From: a bacterium
GTDB lineage: Bacteria > Electryoneota > Electryoneia > Electryoneales > Electryoneaceae
Direction: 5' to 3'
Assembly (NCBI GenBank): GCA_028278125.1
Contig: JANQEY010000094.1
Span: 1-64,000, forward strand
Length of the DNA: 64,000 bases
Position 1 is the first letter of the stretch; every line of letters begins with the position of its first letter. This document shows positions 55,043-64,000 of the stretch, piece by piece. The translations under genes were made by a program, and so were the position numbers. The notes below the pieces were generated by a model, which was given only the letters and a program-made list of their open reading frames with translations, was not told the DNA's origin and searched no databases.

Positions 55043-57751
55043 ATGATGAAGCGCTTCTCCGGTACGATTGCGATATTTCTCGCACTGGTTTTCGTCGGAT
55101 TCGCATCGGCCGGCACTCCCGAAATCGTCAACGGAGTGTTGTTGGTACGATTCCAGGAAGATGTCAAACCCGAATTAAATGAAGACGGATTTATTAACGT
55201 CGGTGATCCGGAAATTGACAGGATTTTTAACCGTTTTGGTGCCAAAGACTCAAAACACATTTTCGGCGGATATATCCCCCGTGATGAAGATTTCCGGTAC
55301 ATGACCCGTAATGATTACAAGATTTATTTTCCTGCTGATGCCGATATGTGGCTGATCGAGGATGAGATGTCACAGCTAAAAGGCGTCCTCGAAGTTGATC
55401 TCGATATTGTCAAGTACACTTGTTATATCCCTAATGATCCCGCGTTTGTTTCGCAATGGTGGCTCGAAGAAATTCATGCTGAGGAAGCCTGGGATGTTAC
55501 AACGGGTGATTCCACGATAATTGTAGCTGGTGTAGATACCGGTGTCGACTGGAATCATCCGGACATTATCGCGAATATCTGGGTTAATCCCGGTGAAGAT
55601 ATAGACGGCGATCCCAGCGCCTATGAAGAAGATTTCCCGGATATACCCGGTACTTTCGGCGACTGGAACAACGTTGACGATGATAACAACGGTCTTGTTG
55701 ACGATCATATCGGTTACGACTGGGTTGATAATGCTTTTAATCCGGCACCGGGTGAAGATGGTCATGTCCAGGATAATAATCCCATGGACTTTTCCGGGCA
55801 TGGAACAGGTGTTGCCGGTGCGATGGCAGCAACCGCTGATAATGGAATTGGTGGTGCCAGCGTAGCTTTCGATTGCCAGATAATGGCTTTAAGGGCTGGT
55901 TATGAACCTGCCCAGGGACAGGGTGGCATTCAGCCGTCAGCAGCAGCAGCAGCTACAGTTTACGCAACTGACAATGGTGCCAGCGTAATTAACATGTCTT
56001 ACGGCGGTTCCCACGATAATTTCTCCGAGCGAAACGCTATAGAATACGCCTGGGGACAAGGTGTACTGCTCTTTGCTGCAGCCGGGAACGATGGTAATAA
56101 CCTGGTACATTATCCCTCTTTTTATCCTGAGACTATTTCTGTTGCCGCCATTAACCAGAACGGCAACAGGGCTGATTTTTCCAACTGGGGAAATACTGTT
56201 GATGTAGCGGCACCCGGTGTTAATTGCTATACACCATGGTTTAACGATGGCTACGACTCATGGCCTGGTACCAGTGTGGCCAGTCCTATAGCCGGGGGTG
56301 TTGGAGCACTGGTAATTTCGATGTTCCCGGATCATCCTGACGGCAATGAACACTGGAAAGAAGTTGTTATCAATACAACTTCACAATTTGATCTCCCACC
56401 GGATCATCCGATTGGAACCGGTGTTGTAAACGCGTACCAGGCAGTTACTCAATTTACATGGCCTGAAATTGTCATCGATGAGTGGTCGATCTCTGATCCT
56501 GATGGTAACGGTCATCCCGATGTAGATGAACAGATTGAGGTAACCTTCAGCATCTCCAATATGGAGGGTTGGCAGGATTCCTACTTCACAGAAGGTCACA
56601 TCTCATTTGATGTAGAGGGTGTGCAGATAGATAATGGTATGGTCAGTCTCGGAACCGTGGCTGCCGGTGAAGTCGCCAACAATTATGATAATCCCCTGAC
56701 ATTTACCGTTCCTGACGGTGATCTCAACGGCCGGTTTGCTTATCTCAGTCTTACTATAACAGCTGAACCGAATACTTATGAAATAGGAGTTTCCCAGAGG
56801 GTGATGCTGGGAACGCCGGAAATTCTTTTCGTCGATGATGATGGCGGCGAAGATTACGATGAGTTCCTTCTTTTTGACCTGGATAACTACTTTTACAACT
56901 ATGTCCACCATGATGTTGAAGAGCTGGATATGGTACTAAATGCGGATTACCTGTCAACATATGAAGCAGTGATGTGGATGACAGGCGATGAGGAAAGTCC
57001 TTTAACCGGACCTGATATTGAAGCACTCCAGGGAGCGATGGAAAACGGTACAAACGTATTCATCTTTGGTCAGACACTTGATGAACAACTTTCAGGGACT
57101 GATTTCTACTCTGATTACCTGCATGCTGAATCAGGAATTGGTACTCCTTCTTATGGCCTGTTACCCGTAGCTGATGCCGGTAGTCTCGAGTTACCCTGGA
57201 ACCAGATCCTGCTGGCAGGATTTGGTGGTGCTGATAACTACAATGATCCGGATGTCATCAATGCGGTAAACGGATCATTTAACGCGTATACATACCAGGA
57301 TGGTGCATCTGTTGGTGGAGTTGCCTATGAAGATGACACCTACAAAATGGTCTATTTTGCATTCCCGATGGAAGCCGTATCAGGTACATCGGGTACCACA
57401 GACCGTCATCAGATTGTGGCGTCAGTGCTTTCATGGTTCGATGTTGTAAGTGTTGAAGACGAAATGACTGGTTCCTTTGAACTGCCGGATGATTTCAGGA
57501 TCGAATCCGCGTACCCGAATCCTTTTAACCCATCAACTACGCTTAATATAACAGTTCCCCAGAGCTCAAAGATCAAGCTGAATATTTATGACCGCCTGGG
57601 AAGACTGGTTACAAGCCTGGCAAATGAAACTGTTGAAGCAGGACATCACTCCTTCAACTGGAATGCCGGGAATGTTTCAGCCGGAATCTACTTCGCAGTT
57701 CTTGAAGCTGATGGCAGGAACATGATTACCAAGCTGGCATATGTTAAGTAG
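55043..57751 (+). CDS. Secreted subtilisin-like serine protease with T9SS sorting domain
   Basis: 902 aa from ATG 55043 (GAGGAG upstream; ATG 55046 has equally good spacing; the TTG at 55028 is rejected). The signal peptide ends near FASA-GT. An I9-like pro-region follows to about residue 135. The S8 catalytic triad is complete: D165 (GVDTGVDW), H253 (SGHGTGVAG) and S411 (PGTSVASP), with the oxyanion Asn in AAAGNDGNN. A calcium-site-like Asp-rich insertion (NNVDDDNNGLVDDHIGYDW) lies between D and H. Beta domains fill 475-815. The C-terminus is a T9SS type-A sorting domain (YPNPFNPSTTLNI to TKLAYVK). Exported extracellular or surface protease. Confidence 0.95.
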   Translation: MMKRFSGTIAIFLALVFVGFASAGTPEIVNGVLLVRFQEDVKPELNEDGFINVGDPEIDRIFNRFGAKDSKHIFGGYIPRDEDFRYMTRNDYKIYFPADADMWLIEDEMSQLKGVLEVDLDIVKYTCYIPNDPAFVSQWWLEEIHAEEAWDVTTGDSTIIVAGVDTGVDWNHPDIIANIWVNPGEDIDGDPSAYEEDFPDIPGTFGDWNNVDDDNNGLVDDHIGYDWVDNAFNPAPGEDGHVQDNNPMDFSGHGTGVAGAMAATADNGIGGASVAFDCQIMALRAGYEPAQGQGGIQPSAAAAATVYATDNGASVINMSYGGSHDNFSERNAIEYAWGQGVLLFAAAGNDGNNLVHYPSFYPETISVAAINQNGNRADFSNWGNTVDVAAPGVNCYTPWFNDGYDSWPGTSVASPIAGGVGALVISMFPDHPDGNEHWKEVVINTTSQFDLPPDHPIGTGVVNAYQAVTQFTWPEIVIDEWSISDPDGNGHPDVDEQIEVTFSISNMEGWQDSYFTEGHISFDVEGVQIDNGMVSLGTVAAGEVANNYDNPLTFTVPDGDLNGRFAYLSLTITAEPNTYEIGVSQRVMLGTPEILFVDDDGGEDYDEFLLFDLDNYFYNYVHHDVEELDMVLNADYLSTYEAVMWMTGDEESPLTGPDIEALQGAMENGTNVFIFGQTLDEQLSGTDFYSDYLHAESGIGTPSYGLLPVADAGSLELPWNQILLAGFGGADNYNDPDVINAVNGSFNAYTYQDGASVGGVAYEDDTYKMVYFAFPMEAVSGTSGTTDRHQIVASVLSWFDVVSVEDEMTGSFELPDDFRIESAYPNPFNPSTTLNITVPQSSKIKLNIYDRLGRLVTSLANETVEAGHHSFNWNAGNVSAGIYFAVLEADGRNMITKLAYVK

Positions 57752-57776
57752 AAATTTTTGATATTTCTTAATATTA

Positions 57777-57813
57777 ATCGGGGGCAGCTTCCAGGCTGCC
57801 CCCGATTTTTTTA
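57777..57813 (+). terminator. Terminator of the subtilase gene
   Basis: ATCGGGGGCAGC (57777-57788) and GCTGCCCCCGAT (57795-57806) form a perfect 12-bp stem with a 6-nt loop, followed by seven T. Confidence 0.96.
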
Positions 57814-57940
57814 TCTTAAATGTACTGATTGTTGCTTCTTTACTTACATTTTATGCTAAGGACAAGGTATCATTTCGAGGTTTGTCCGTCCGTGGAGGGT
57901 TTTCCTGGTATTGTGAGCGCAAGCCGGATTTCTAAAAGAG

Positions 57941-59491
57941 ATGATATACACTAGACTAACATTAATATTTCTACTACCAATGTGTCTTGTACATTACGGG
58001 CAAGCTCAAGAGGAATTGAGTGGACCGCAGTCCGGCACGTTGACGGCGGGTGATTACCACGTAGTGGAAAACATCTCTGTTGAGTGGGGGGAAACATGGC
58101 TGTTATCCCCAGGTGTTAACCTTCTCTTTTTCCCTGGAACAGGGTTGGAAGTTGACGGCGTTCTACACGCCTTCGGAGAACCGGAAGACAGCATCAGATT
58201 CAGCCGGTATTCGCCTGATGATCCCTGGAATGGAATTCACATATCAGGTGGGTTCGGTGGTGTAAGGCTAGAGTATTCTGTAGTTACAGGAAGCGATCAT
58301 TGTGGCGTTTACGGTGAAAACAACGGACACGTTTATTTGTATGGATGCCGGATCTCGGAGAATACGAGCGTTGATACAGATGACGGCGGTGTACGCTCTC
58401 AATCTGCGATCATAGACACTGTTTGGTATACAACTATCAGTGACAATGACGGATATGGCTATTCAATTACACTTAGCCAATTGAATATGCGCGAATGTGT
58501 TTTAAAGGGTAACAGCGATGTTTCTGTGAATTTCGATTACGGTGGCGGGGATATTGTGAAAACCTCATTTACGGAAAACCTTGAAACCGCTGTTAAAAAC
58601 CATTCAGCAGTCTTGGAGATAGACAGTTGTATTTTTGCAGACAATTCTGCTTATGATGGCGGCGCTTTTCGCTCTGCCGGTGGGATAACAATATTCAACA
58701 GGTGTTTATTCGCTTCAAACCATGCGTCAAACAACGGTGGTGCTATTGAAATGACGAGTAATTTTGCTGTAACTCATTTGCTGCATTGCGTTATGATAGA
58801 TAATTATGCTGAATCACAAGGTTCAGCTATATATATGCGTTTTATGGTTATATCCAACTGTATGTTTATTGATCATGCTGGCGAGGAAGCAATCTACAGC
58901 TTTGAAACTGGTTCGCCACCAAGATATTGCCTGTTTTTTAACAATGAAGAAGACTATCAGACAGAAACTCCAGGTTACCCAATCGGAGAGCTTTCATCAG
59001 TAAACTTTAACGGTGATTCATGTGATGTTTACAACAACCTGTTTATGAATCCTCTGTTTCTTGAGGACTCTGATCCTCCTTATCAACTATCTGCATCGTC
59101 TCCCGCAATTGATGCTGGTGACACAACTCATTCTGAACTAGATCCAGACTTAACCCTGCCGGATATTGGAATTCACTATTATGATCAAATGAACTATGTA
59201 CATGATGATCCGTATTCAATGCTAGAAACATCCTATTCTATTTTAGAAGCCTGGCCAAATCCCTTTAATAGCAGCATCAATATATCTTGGTCTTCTATTC
59301 GAGCGAGTAACATAATGGTTCGATTGTTTGCCCTGGATGGACGTCTGATAAAATCATTTAACATATCGAAAGGAGGTAAAAATATTCAATTCTTATGGGA
59401 CGCCCCGGAATATCTTTCGTCGGGAAGTTACCTGGTTTCGATAACCGATGGTCACATAACAAAAAGCAAGAGATTATTATTTATTAAATAA
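57941..59491 (+). CDS. Secreted right-handed beta-helix protein with T9SS-like C-terminus
   Basis: 516 aa. Signal peptide to about residue 22 (LTLIFLLPMCLVHYGQAQ). Residues 80-400 carry beta-helix coils with short strands separated by Gly/Asn turns (HISGGFGGVRLEYSVV, VYLYGCRISENTS, GGITIFNRCLFASNHAS, NNGGAIEMTSNF). After a linker, LEAWPNPFNSSINISWSS, then MVRLFALDGRL and LSSGSYLVSITDG, ending KRLLFIK, give a T9SS-type sorting domain. Cysteines within coils may pair. Resembles the leftmost, truncated gene of the window. ATG 57941 has only AAAAGAG directly upstream. Role unknown; family members bind or cleave polysaccharide, but no catalytic residues can be assigned. Confidence 0.87.
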   Translation: MIYTRLTLIFLLPMCLVHYGQAQEELSGPQSGTLTAGDYHVVENISVEWGETWLLSPGVNLLFFPGTGLEVDGVLHAFGEPEDSIRFSRYSPDDPWNGIHISGGFGGVRLEYSVVTGSDHCGVYGENNGHVYLYGCRISENTSVDTDDGGVRSQSAIIDTVWYTTISDNDGYGYSITLSQLNMRECVLKGNSDVSVNFDYGGGDIVKTSFTENLETAVKNHSAVLEIDSCIFADNSAYDGGAFRSAGGITIFNRCLFASNHASNNGGAIEMTSNFAVTHLLHCVMIDNYAESQGSAIYMRFMVISNCMFIDHAGEEAIYSFETGSPPRYCLFFNNEEDYQTETPGYPIGELSSVNFNGDSCDVYNNLFMNPLFLEDSDPPYQLSASSPAIDAGDTTHSELDPDLTLPDIGIHYYDQMNYVHDDPYSMLETSYSILEAWPNPFNSSINISWSSIRASNIMVRLFALDGRLIKSFNISKGGKNIQFLWDAPEYLSSGSYLVSITDGHITKSKRLLFIK

Positions 59492-59497
59492 TTATAA

Positions 59498-59885
59498 TCC
59501 CGGACCGAGGGCGGTTCGGGCTACATCTCTGTTTTACCTATGTTAGGATGGGTGTATTGTATAACTGCACTTCGTTTCCCCACCATGGTGAAAAAAGCTC
59601 AAAAGACACAAGCGATGTTTCTTTCAACCCAGACCGAGGGCGGTCCTGGCTACATTTTGCTGTCATCCCGGACTCGATCCGGGATCCAGCGACTATGGTT
59701 ATATCCTGGATTGCGAGCCAACCCAGGCTACACAACTTGTGATACAGTGGTAAACGGGTAGCACGGATAGTCAGCCGAAAGGTTGATATCCGGATTATTC
59801 TTAATATTATCTCTTCCCAGGATGCGCTGATCCCGGGCTACATCTCTGTATGAGAAACCCGACTTGCAAGTCAAGTCGGGCCACC
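59498..59885. repeat. Palindrome island 5 (A, A, D, A, B)
   Basis: Fills most of the 574-bp gap before the MarR gene. Family A at 59498-59524 (CCCGGACCGAGGGCGGTTCG then GGCTAC), 59628-59653 (CCAGACCGAGGGCGGTCCTG) and 59814-59841 (GATGCGCTGATCCCGGGCTAC core). Family D at 59661-59731 (CCCGGACTCGATCCGGG then CCTGGATTGCGAGCCAACCC). Family B at 59854-59885 (CCCGACTTG/CAAGTCGGG). The rest of the gap (59886-60027) holds nothing recognisable. Confidence 0.8.
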
Positions 59886-60027
59886 CTTTTGGACTAATAA
59901 AATCACAATCCTGGTTACCTTTTTTGTCCATCATCGAAGCAATGTTGTGATTTTCTCCCTTACATTTACCGCAATTACAGGCCTTCACCCCCCTGTTCTC
60001 CTCCAGGAGCAAACAACAACATTATAG

Positions 60028-60039
60028 TTGTATGTACAA
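60028..60039. promoter_or_regulatory. Palindromic operator upstream of the MarR gene
   Basis: TTGTATGTACAA, a perfect 12-bp palindrome (14 bp if the flanking G and C are counted), 27 bp before the MarR start codon. The same sequence recurs at 60521-60532 before the next gene, so it is the probable binding site of the MarR protein. Confidence 0.75.
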
Positions 60040-60065
60040 CCATTAATAACTATCTTGTAGTTGTT

Positions 60066-60494
60066 ATGGAAAAATGTGACTCGAAATATTGCAACTGTCT
60101 GTACCATTCGGCAAATGTCCTGGCGCGTGAAATCACCAGGATGGCAGAAGAGGAATTCACTAAAACCGGGCTGTCACCGTCATACGCGTACGTACTGATG
60201 AGTATCCATGACCAGCCTGGAATTCAACCAAAGGAGCTGAGCGAAGAATTACAACTTACTCCTTCAACCATTACCCGGCTGATCGACAAAATGCAACACC
60301 AGGGTTATGTCACCCGTGAGTCTAAGGGTAGAACTACCAAAATTCATCCAACCGACAAATGCATTGAGATCATCGACGAAGTAAAGAAATCCTGGTACAA
60401 CCTCTATCTGAGATATACAAAAGTACTGGGTGAAAAATTTTCCCGGGATATGGTTGATAAAATCAATACTGCGAGAGAAAAGTTAATAACCTGA
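60066..60494 (+). CDS. MarR-family transcriptional regulator
   Basis: 142 aa. Winged helix-turn-helix with GIQPKELSEELQLTPSTITRLIDKM as the DNA-recognition region and GYVTRESKGRTTKIHPTDKC as the wing. The N-terminus has a cysteine cluster (C4, C9, C11) that could sense oxidants, electrophiles or metals. It probably represses itself and the oxidoreductase 80 bp downstream through the shared palindrome. ATG 60066. Confidence 0.92.
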   Translation: MEKCDSKYCNCLYHSANVLAREITRMAEEEFTKTGLSPSYAYVLMSIHDQPGIQPKELSEELQLTPSTITRLIDKMQHQGYVTRESKGRTTKIHPTDKCIEIIDEVKKSWYNLYLRYTKVLGEKFSRDMVDKINTAREKLIT

Positions 60495-60520
60495 AAACTG
60501 ATTAGTTTTTTATATATCTG

Positions 60521-60532
60521 TTGTATGTACAA
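60521..60532. promoter_or_regulatory. Second copy of the MarR-type palindrome
   Basis: TTGTATGTACAA again, 43 bp before the oxidoreductase start and 27 bp after the regulator's stop codon. Identical to the site at 60028-60039 over all 12 bases. Confidence 0.75.
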
Positions 60533-60574
60533 GCATGTGTAGAAATCAAAGAAACTATTTAAGGAGAAAGAAAG

Positions 60575-61222
60575 ATGAAAAAGATCGGTATTATCGGATC
60601 GGGAATTGTTGGCCAGACACTGGGTACTGGATTCCTTAAGCATGGATATGAAGTTATGGTAGGAACTCGTGATATTTCCAAGCTGGAAGAATGGAATCAA
60701 CAGAATGATGGTAAAGCATCCATTGGATCATTCGAAGAAACAGCGGTATTCGGTGAATTAATAGTAGTGGCCGTAAAGGGAAATATTGCTGCTGATGCTT
60801 TAAAAATGGCTGGCGCAAATAATCTTTCAGGAAAGACCGTCATTGACGCGAATAATCCAATAGCCGATGTCCCACCAGAGGATGGTGTCCTGACTTTCTA
60901 TACGAATCAGGGTGAATCGTTAATGGAGCAACTCCAGGCTGAATTCCCTGAAGTAAATTTTGTAAAAGCCTTTAACAGTGTAGGGTATGCGGCGATGGTC
61001 AACCCGGATTACGACGGGATCACTCCAACCATGTTCATCTGCGGAAATAGTGATGCTGCTAAATCCGAAGTAAATGAGATCCTGGAAAAGTTCGGTTATG
61101 ATAGCGCAGATATGGGCAGCGCCAGAGCAGCAGGGGCAATCGAAGCGCTTTGTATGCTCTGGTGTATTCCTGGATTTGCGAATAACGAATGGACACATGC
61201 GTTTAAGTTGTTGAGGAAGTAA
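60575..61222 (+). CDS. NAD(P)-binding oxidoreductase, F420-dependent NADP reductase-like
   Basis: 215 aa. The Rossmann motif is GIIGSGIVGQTLGTGF at the N-terminus, followed by VMVGTRDISKLEEW (nucleotide 2'-phosphate region), VVAVKG and KTVIDANNPIA, the pattern of the NpdG/COG2085 family; FVKAFNSVGYAAM and MLWCIPGFANNEW complete it. AAGGAG lies before ATG 60575. F420 use is not implied: many bacterial members act without it. It is under the MarR palindrome, so an inducible detoxification or redox role is likely. Cytoplasmic. Confidence 0.87.
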   Translation: MKKIGIIGSGIVGQTLGTGFLKHGYEVMVGTRDISKLEEWNQQNDGKASIGSFEETAVFGELIVVAVKGNIAADALKMAGANNLSGKTVIDANNPIADVPPEDGVLTFYTNQGESLMEQLQAEFPEVNFVKAFNSVGYAAMVNPDYDGITPTMFICGNSDAAKSEVNEILEKFGYDSADMGSARAAGAIEALCMLWCIPGFANNEWTHAFKLLRK

Positions 61223-61246
61223 GTTCCTTTCAATGAATGCCGATAA

Positions 61247-61370
61247 GAAACCCGGTCAGCCATTTAGCTGATCGGGCAACTCAATTTAATATCCCGGATT
61301 CGCTCAAACCGCGCAATCCGGGCTACTCTTCAAATTTATTTGTTCCCGGGATGCGCTGATCCCGGGCTAC
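61247..61370. repeat. Palindrome island 6 (B, A, A)
   Basis: Family B variant at 61247-61278 (AACCCGGTCAGC ... GCTGATCGGGC), family A at 61293-61326 (CCCGGATTCGCTC ... AATCCGGGCTAC) and family A at 61343-61370 (CCCGGGATGCGCTGATCCCG then GGCTAC). Lies between convergent genes and ends 2 bp before the ftsH stop codon, so it may also terminate transcription. Confidence 0.8.
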
Positions 61371-61372
61371 TT

Positions 61373-63655
61373 TTATTCTGTTTCTTCCTTCTTCTGATCT
61401 CGGCTGGTGGTTCGGGTTGAAGGACGTCTCGATGTGCTCGAAGATGTCCCTGTTCCCGATGAGCTGGAACTACGTGTATCAGTCCTGGATGATGGTTTAC
61501 GTGTTCCGGTGCTTGATGAACTGCGTTTCTGGTAAGGTCTGCGTGTTCTTGATTGCCCTGAAGATGAAGATGTTGCACGGGTTCCTGACGGTTTTTTATC
61601 CTTCTCTTCTGTCACATCCAGCTTGGACAATACTTCATCAACTTCCTTCAATCGTGAAGAGACATCCCGCTTGCCGTCACCCTTTGAATCCGTCTTTTTG
61701 TATGGTTTTTTCCCTGAATATCGACGGGAAGGACGTTTACGCGGAGATGGCTTTTTCGCGCCCATTCTTGGTAATTTTTTACCATTAAAGATCATCTCTA
61801 TTTCTTCACCGTCAAGAATTTCACGTTCCAGCAATGCCTGTGCGAGATCATGAAGTTTCCCAAGGTTATCGCCCAATAGTTTCTCGGCAAGGTTCTGGGC
61901 GTCCATGACTATACGTTTAACCTCACGGTCAACCTCTATGGCTGTCGCTTCGGAATAATCTCGTTTGGTGCCAAAATCGCGTCCGAGGAATATCTCATCG
62001 TCCTGGCCGCTTAATGACAAAGGTCCGATCTTGTCGCTCATACCCCAATCGCAGACCATCTTCTTGGCAATGGCTGTCGCCTGCTTGATATCGTTTGCTG
62101 CGCCATTGGTGTAATCGTCAAAGATCAACCTTTCGGCTGCACGTCCACCCAGCAGGTGTACCAGCTTCTGCTCGATATATGTCTTCGCCCATGAATGTTT
62201 TTCGTCTATCGGCAGGAAATGGGTAACACCGAGGGCACGTCCGCGGGGGATAATAGTCACCTTATGAACGGGATCGGAACCGGGAGTAAGTTTACCTACA
62301 AGAGCATGACCGGCTTCATGGTAAGCGGTGAGTTTTTTCTCCTCTTCGCTGATCACCATGCTGCGGCGTTCAGTACCCATCATCACCTTGTCCTTGGAAT
62401 TCTCAAAATCTTCCATGGTGACTTTTTCAGCGTCACGCCTGGCTGCTAATAGAGCAGCTTCGTTGACAAGGTTTGCCAGGTCAGCGCCGGAAAGTCCCGG
62501 TGTTCCCTTGGCGAGAACTTCAATATCAACATCTTCGCTGAGGGGAATTTCCTTGCTATGAACCTTGAGGATACCCTCACGTCCACGTACATCTGGTCTA
62601 TCAACAACTATCTGACGGTCAAATCGTCCCGGGCGCAACAACGCCGGATCGAGGACATCGGGACGGTTTGTTGCGGCGATCAGGATAACGCCATCGTTGG
62701 ATTCGAAACCGTCCATCTCCACAAGGAGCTGGTTCAGGGTTTGTTCACGTTCATCATGACCACCACCAAGACCTGCGCCACGTTGACGACCTACAGCGTC
62801 TATTTCATCGATGAAGATGATACATGGAGCATGTTTTTTACCCTGCTCGAACAGGTCACGGACACGGCTGGCGCCAACACCTACGAACATCTCGACAAAA
62901 TCAGCACCGCTCATGGAGAAAAACGGGACGCCGGCTTCACCGGCAATCGCTCTTCCAAGAAGAGTTTTTCCTGTTCCCGGGGGACCGATCAACAGCGCAC
63001 CGCGTGGGATTCTTCCGCCAAGTTTCTGGAATTTTTTCGGGTCCTTGAGGAACTGGATAACCTCCTGCAATTCCTCCTTGGCTTCCTCAGCCCCAGCAAC
63101 GTCTTCGAAAGTCTGCTTCGGCTTATTCTCGATCATCAATTTCGCTCGGCTTTTACCGAAACTGAACAATCCTTTAGTGCCTCCCCCCTGCATCCTTCGC
63201 ATCAGGAATACCCAGAATGCTATCAGGATTATCCAGGGAAGAATTGATGTCAGAACATAGCCAAACCAGTTGGTGGCTTTCTCCTGGAACTCCACCTTGA
63301 TTCCACGTTCTTCCCATTCCTGGACGTCAGCTTCTTCTATATAGGGTAAAACCGTTCGGAATTTTCCACCGGTAATATCTCCGGCGTTTCTCAATGTGCC
63401 GACAAATTCCTTATCTATGACGACAGCGGATTCTATCGCGTTACGCTCCAGCAGTTCCTTGTACTGGGTGTAAGAAATCATCTCCGCCTGGCGGTTCTGA
63501 GGATTAAGATAGGTGAGGACGACTATAACGATCAGGATCAGGAGTGCCCAGAACGAGAGCGTACGAGCGGCTTTTTTCCACTCGAACTGGTCATCGGGAC
63601 CCTGGTCCTTGCGAGGTGGTTGATTTCCTCTCCTGTTCGGAGGTGTATCAGGCAT
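61373..63655 (-). CDS. ftsH: ATP-dependent zinc metalloprotease FtsH with long basic Ser/Thr tail
   Basis: 760 aa; typical FtsH is 610-650. Two membrane helices (about 30-47 and 131-150) flank a periplasmic domain. AAA+ core: Walker A GPPGTGKT, Walker [12 protein letters not shown], pore loop [14 protein letters not shown], second region of homology [18 protein letters not shown]. The zinc site is HEAGH (446-450) with the third ligand Asp in [11 protein letters not shown]. Residues 631-760 are an extra, low-complexity tail: first Lys/Arg/Pro rich, then runs of Ser, Thr and Arg ([16 protein letters not shown]). It degrades membrane and unstable regulatory proteins. ATG 63655; tilS lies immediately upstream on the same strand, a conserved neighbour. 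Confidence 0.96.
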   Translation of the reverse strand: MPDTPPNRRGNQPPRKDQGPDDQFEWKKAARTLSFWALLILIVIVVLTYLNPQNRQAEMISYTQYKELLERNAIESAVVIDKEFVGTLRNAGDITGGKFRTVLPYIEEADVQEWEERGIKVEFQEKATNWFGYVLTSILPWIILIAFWVFLMRRMQGGGTKGLFSFGKSRAKLMIENKPKQTFEDVAGAEEAKEELQEVIQFLKDPKKFQKLGGRIPRGALLIGPPGTGKTLLGRAIAGEAGVPFFSMSGADFVEMFVGVGASRVRDLFEQGKKHAPCIIFIDEIDAVGRQRGAGLGGGHDEREQTLNQLLVEMDGFESNDGVILIAATNRPDVLDPALLRPGRFDRQIVVDRPDVRGREGILKVHSKEIPLSEDVDIEVLAKGTPGLSGADLANLVNEAALLAARRDAEKVTMEDFENSKDKVMMGTERRSMVISEEEKKLTAYHEAGHALVGKLTPGSDPVHKVTIIPRGRALGVTHFLPIDEKHSWAKTYIEQKLVHLLGGRAAERLIFDDYTNGAANDIKQATAIAKKMVCDWGMSDKIGPLSLSGQDDEIFLGRDFGTKRDYSEATAIEVDREVKRIVMDAQNLAEKLLGDNLGKLHDLAQALLEREILDGEEIEMIFNGKKLPRMGAKKPSPRKRPSRRYSGKKPYKKTDSKGDGKRDVSSRLKEVDEVLSKLDVTEEKDKKPSGTRATSSSSGQSRTRRPYQKRSSSSTGTRKPSSRTDTRSSSSSGTGTSSSTSRRPSTRTTSRDQKKEETE

Positions 63656-63699
63656 TTTAATTCTTCACTCTTTTATTACAATCCTGCCCCGTAGTCCTG

Positions 63700-64000
63700 C
63701 TACTGGGGTGGAATGCAGGTTAATCGCCATAATTTCTTTGAGCCGGACTGTACCCGGCAAGAGTCCGATATCCTGTGTCCCGGGATATAGACAATTTTGT
63801 TCTTTGATTCTGCTACCCATAAAGGCCCATCTGCCTTTGAATAGCTTCCGCTAAGCACTCTTGTTACCTTGACGATGTTCCCGGGACGGCCAAGTGGTTC
63901 AAAACGATCCCCTTCACGCCATGGTCTAATCACCAGCCTGTTGCCAACAATACCGGCATCTAGATGTTCCACTCGCCCTGGCTGTATACTGATCCCACCA
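63700..64000 (-). CDS. tilS: tRNA(Ile)-lysidine synthetase, C-terminal part (5' end beyond window)
   Basis: The frame is open from the right edge to the stop at 63700-63702, so an apparent GTG start at 63972 is internal. The 99 visible codons contain the TilS C-terminal domain: RLVIRPWREGDRFEPLGRPG, VKVTRVLSG, GPLWVAESKNKIVYIPGHRIS and CRVQSGSKKLWRL. TilS converts C34 of the CAU-anticodon tRNA-Ile to lysidine so that it reads AUA. The catalytic PP-loop domain is outside the window. It lies 44 bp upstream of ftsH, the usual tilS-ftsH order. Confidence 0.88.
   Translation of the reverse strand, partial: GGISIQPGRVEHLDAGIVGNRLVIRPWREGDRFEPLGRPGNIVKVTRVLSGSYSKADGPLWVAESKNKIVYIPGHRISDSCRVQSGSKKLWRLTCIPPQ

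Noticed and set aside
62558..63247. A 229-codon plus-strand open frame opposite ftsH
   Set aside because: Antisense shadow of a strongly conserved gene; no ribosome-binding site, no recognisable domain, composition dictated by ftsH codons.

Overview
The window comes from a Gram-negative bacterium of moderate G+C. It encodes lipid A synthesis (LpxB, LpxK), an O-antigen ligase-like protein, a porin and a TolQ/TolR/TonB-type energiser. Three secreted proteins end in a type IX secretion (T9SS) C-terminal sorting domain with the Y/FPNP pattern, one of them only weakly matching. With a GldA/GldF/GldG-like transporter and RNase HIII, this points to the Fibrobacterota-Chlorobiota-Bacteroidota (FCB) superphylum or an allied candidate phylum. 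That placement is inference; there is no 16S rRNA gene here. Neither tRNA gene encodes its CCA end.

Layout. 1-6.5 kb (minus strand): a secreted beta-helix protein cut by the left edge, then a surface-polysaccharide group (sugar aminotransferase, GT4 glycosyltransferase, WecG/TagA-type glycosyltransferase, O-antigen ligase with TPRs). 6.8 kb: tRNA-Leu(CAA). 7.2-25.2 kb (plus strand): a dense signalling island. It holds an unknown protein, a receiver-PAS-kinase, its NtrC-type sigma-54 activator, a porin, a small PstS-like periplasmic protein, a poly-HAMP chemoreceptor, a STAS/SpoIIAA-like protein and four further two-component proteins. A well-formed -24/-12 promoter preceded by three tandem palindromes lies in front of the porin, so the activator probably switches on porin, binding protein and perhaps the receptor.

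25.3-32.8 kb: housekeeping purM, plsY, gpsA, asnS and acyP, followed by an unusual pyruvate-phosphate-dikinase-type ATP-grasp protein fused to one degenerate and one intact receiver domain. 33-40.5 kb (minus): recJ, RNase P RNA, a zinc-ribbon coiled-coil protein, a CAU-anticodon tRNA, lpxK, a DUF374 acyltransferase, lpxB and rnhC. 40.9-45.1 kb: a four-gene Gld-type ABC transporter operon. 45.3-49.1 kb: orphan lipoprotein and membrane genes and a T9SS protein whose 3' end plus downstream region is tandemly duplicated, in a bed of short palindromic repeats. 49.2-52.7 kb (minus): gdhA, a GNAT acetyltransferase and an arsR-arsM pair. 52.9-54.8 kb: TolQ/TolR/TonB operon. 55.0-59.5 kb: a T9SS subtilase and a T9SS beta-helix protein. 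60-61.2 kb: a MarR regulator and an oxidoreductase, each preceded by the same 12-bp palindrome. 61.4-64 kb (minus): ftsH with a long basic Ser/Thr tail, and the end of tilS.

Four families of short intergenic palindromes recur at 32.8, 45.1-49.1, 59.5-59.9 and 61.3 kb. No transposase, integrase, phage gene or CRISPR array was seen. The strongest candidates for new biology are the sigma-54-linked porin/binding-protein/chemoreceptor module with its kinases, the receiver-ATP-grasp fusion, the kinase-like protein lacking an ATPase domain, and the duplicated sorting-domain cassette among palindromic repeats.
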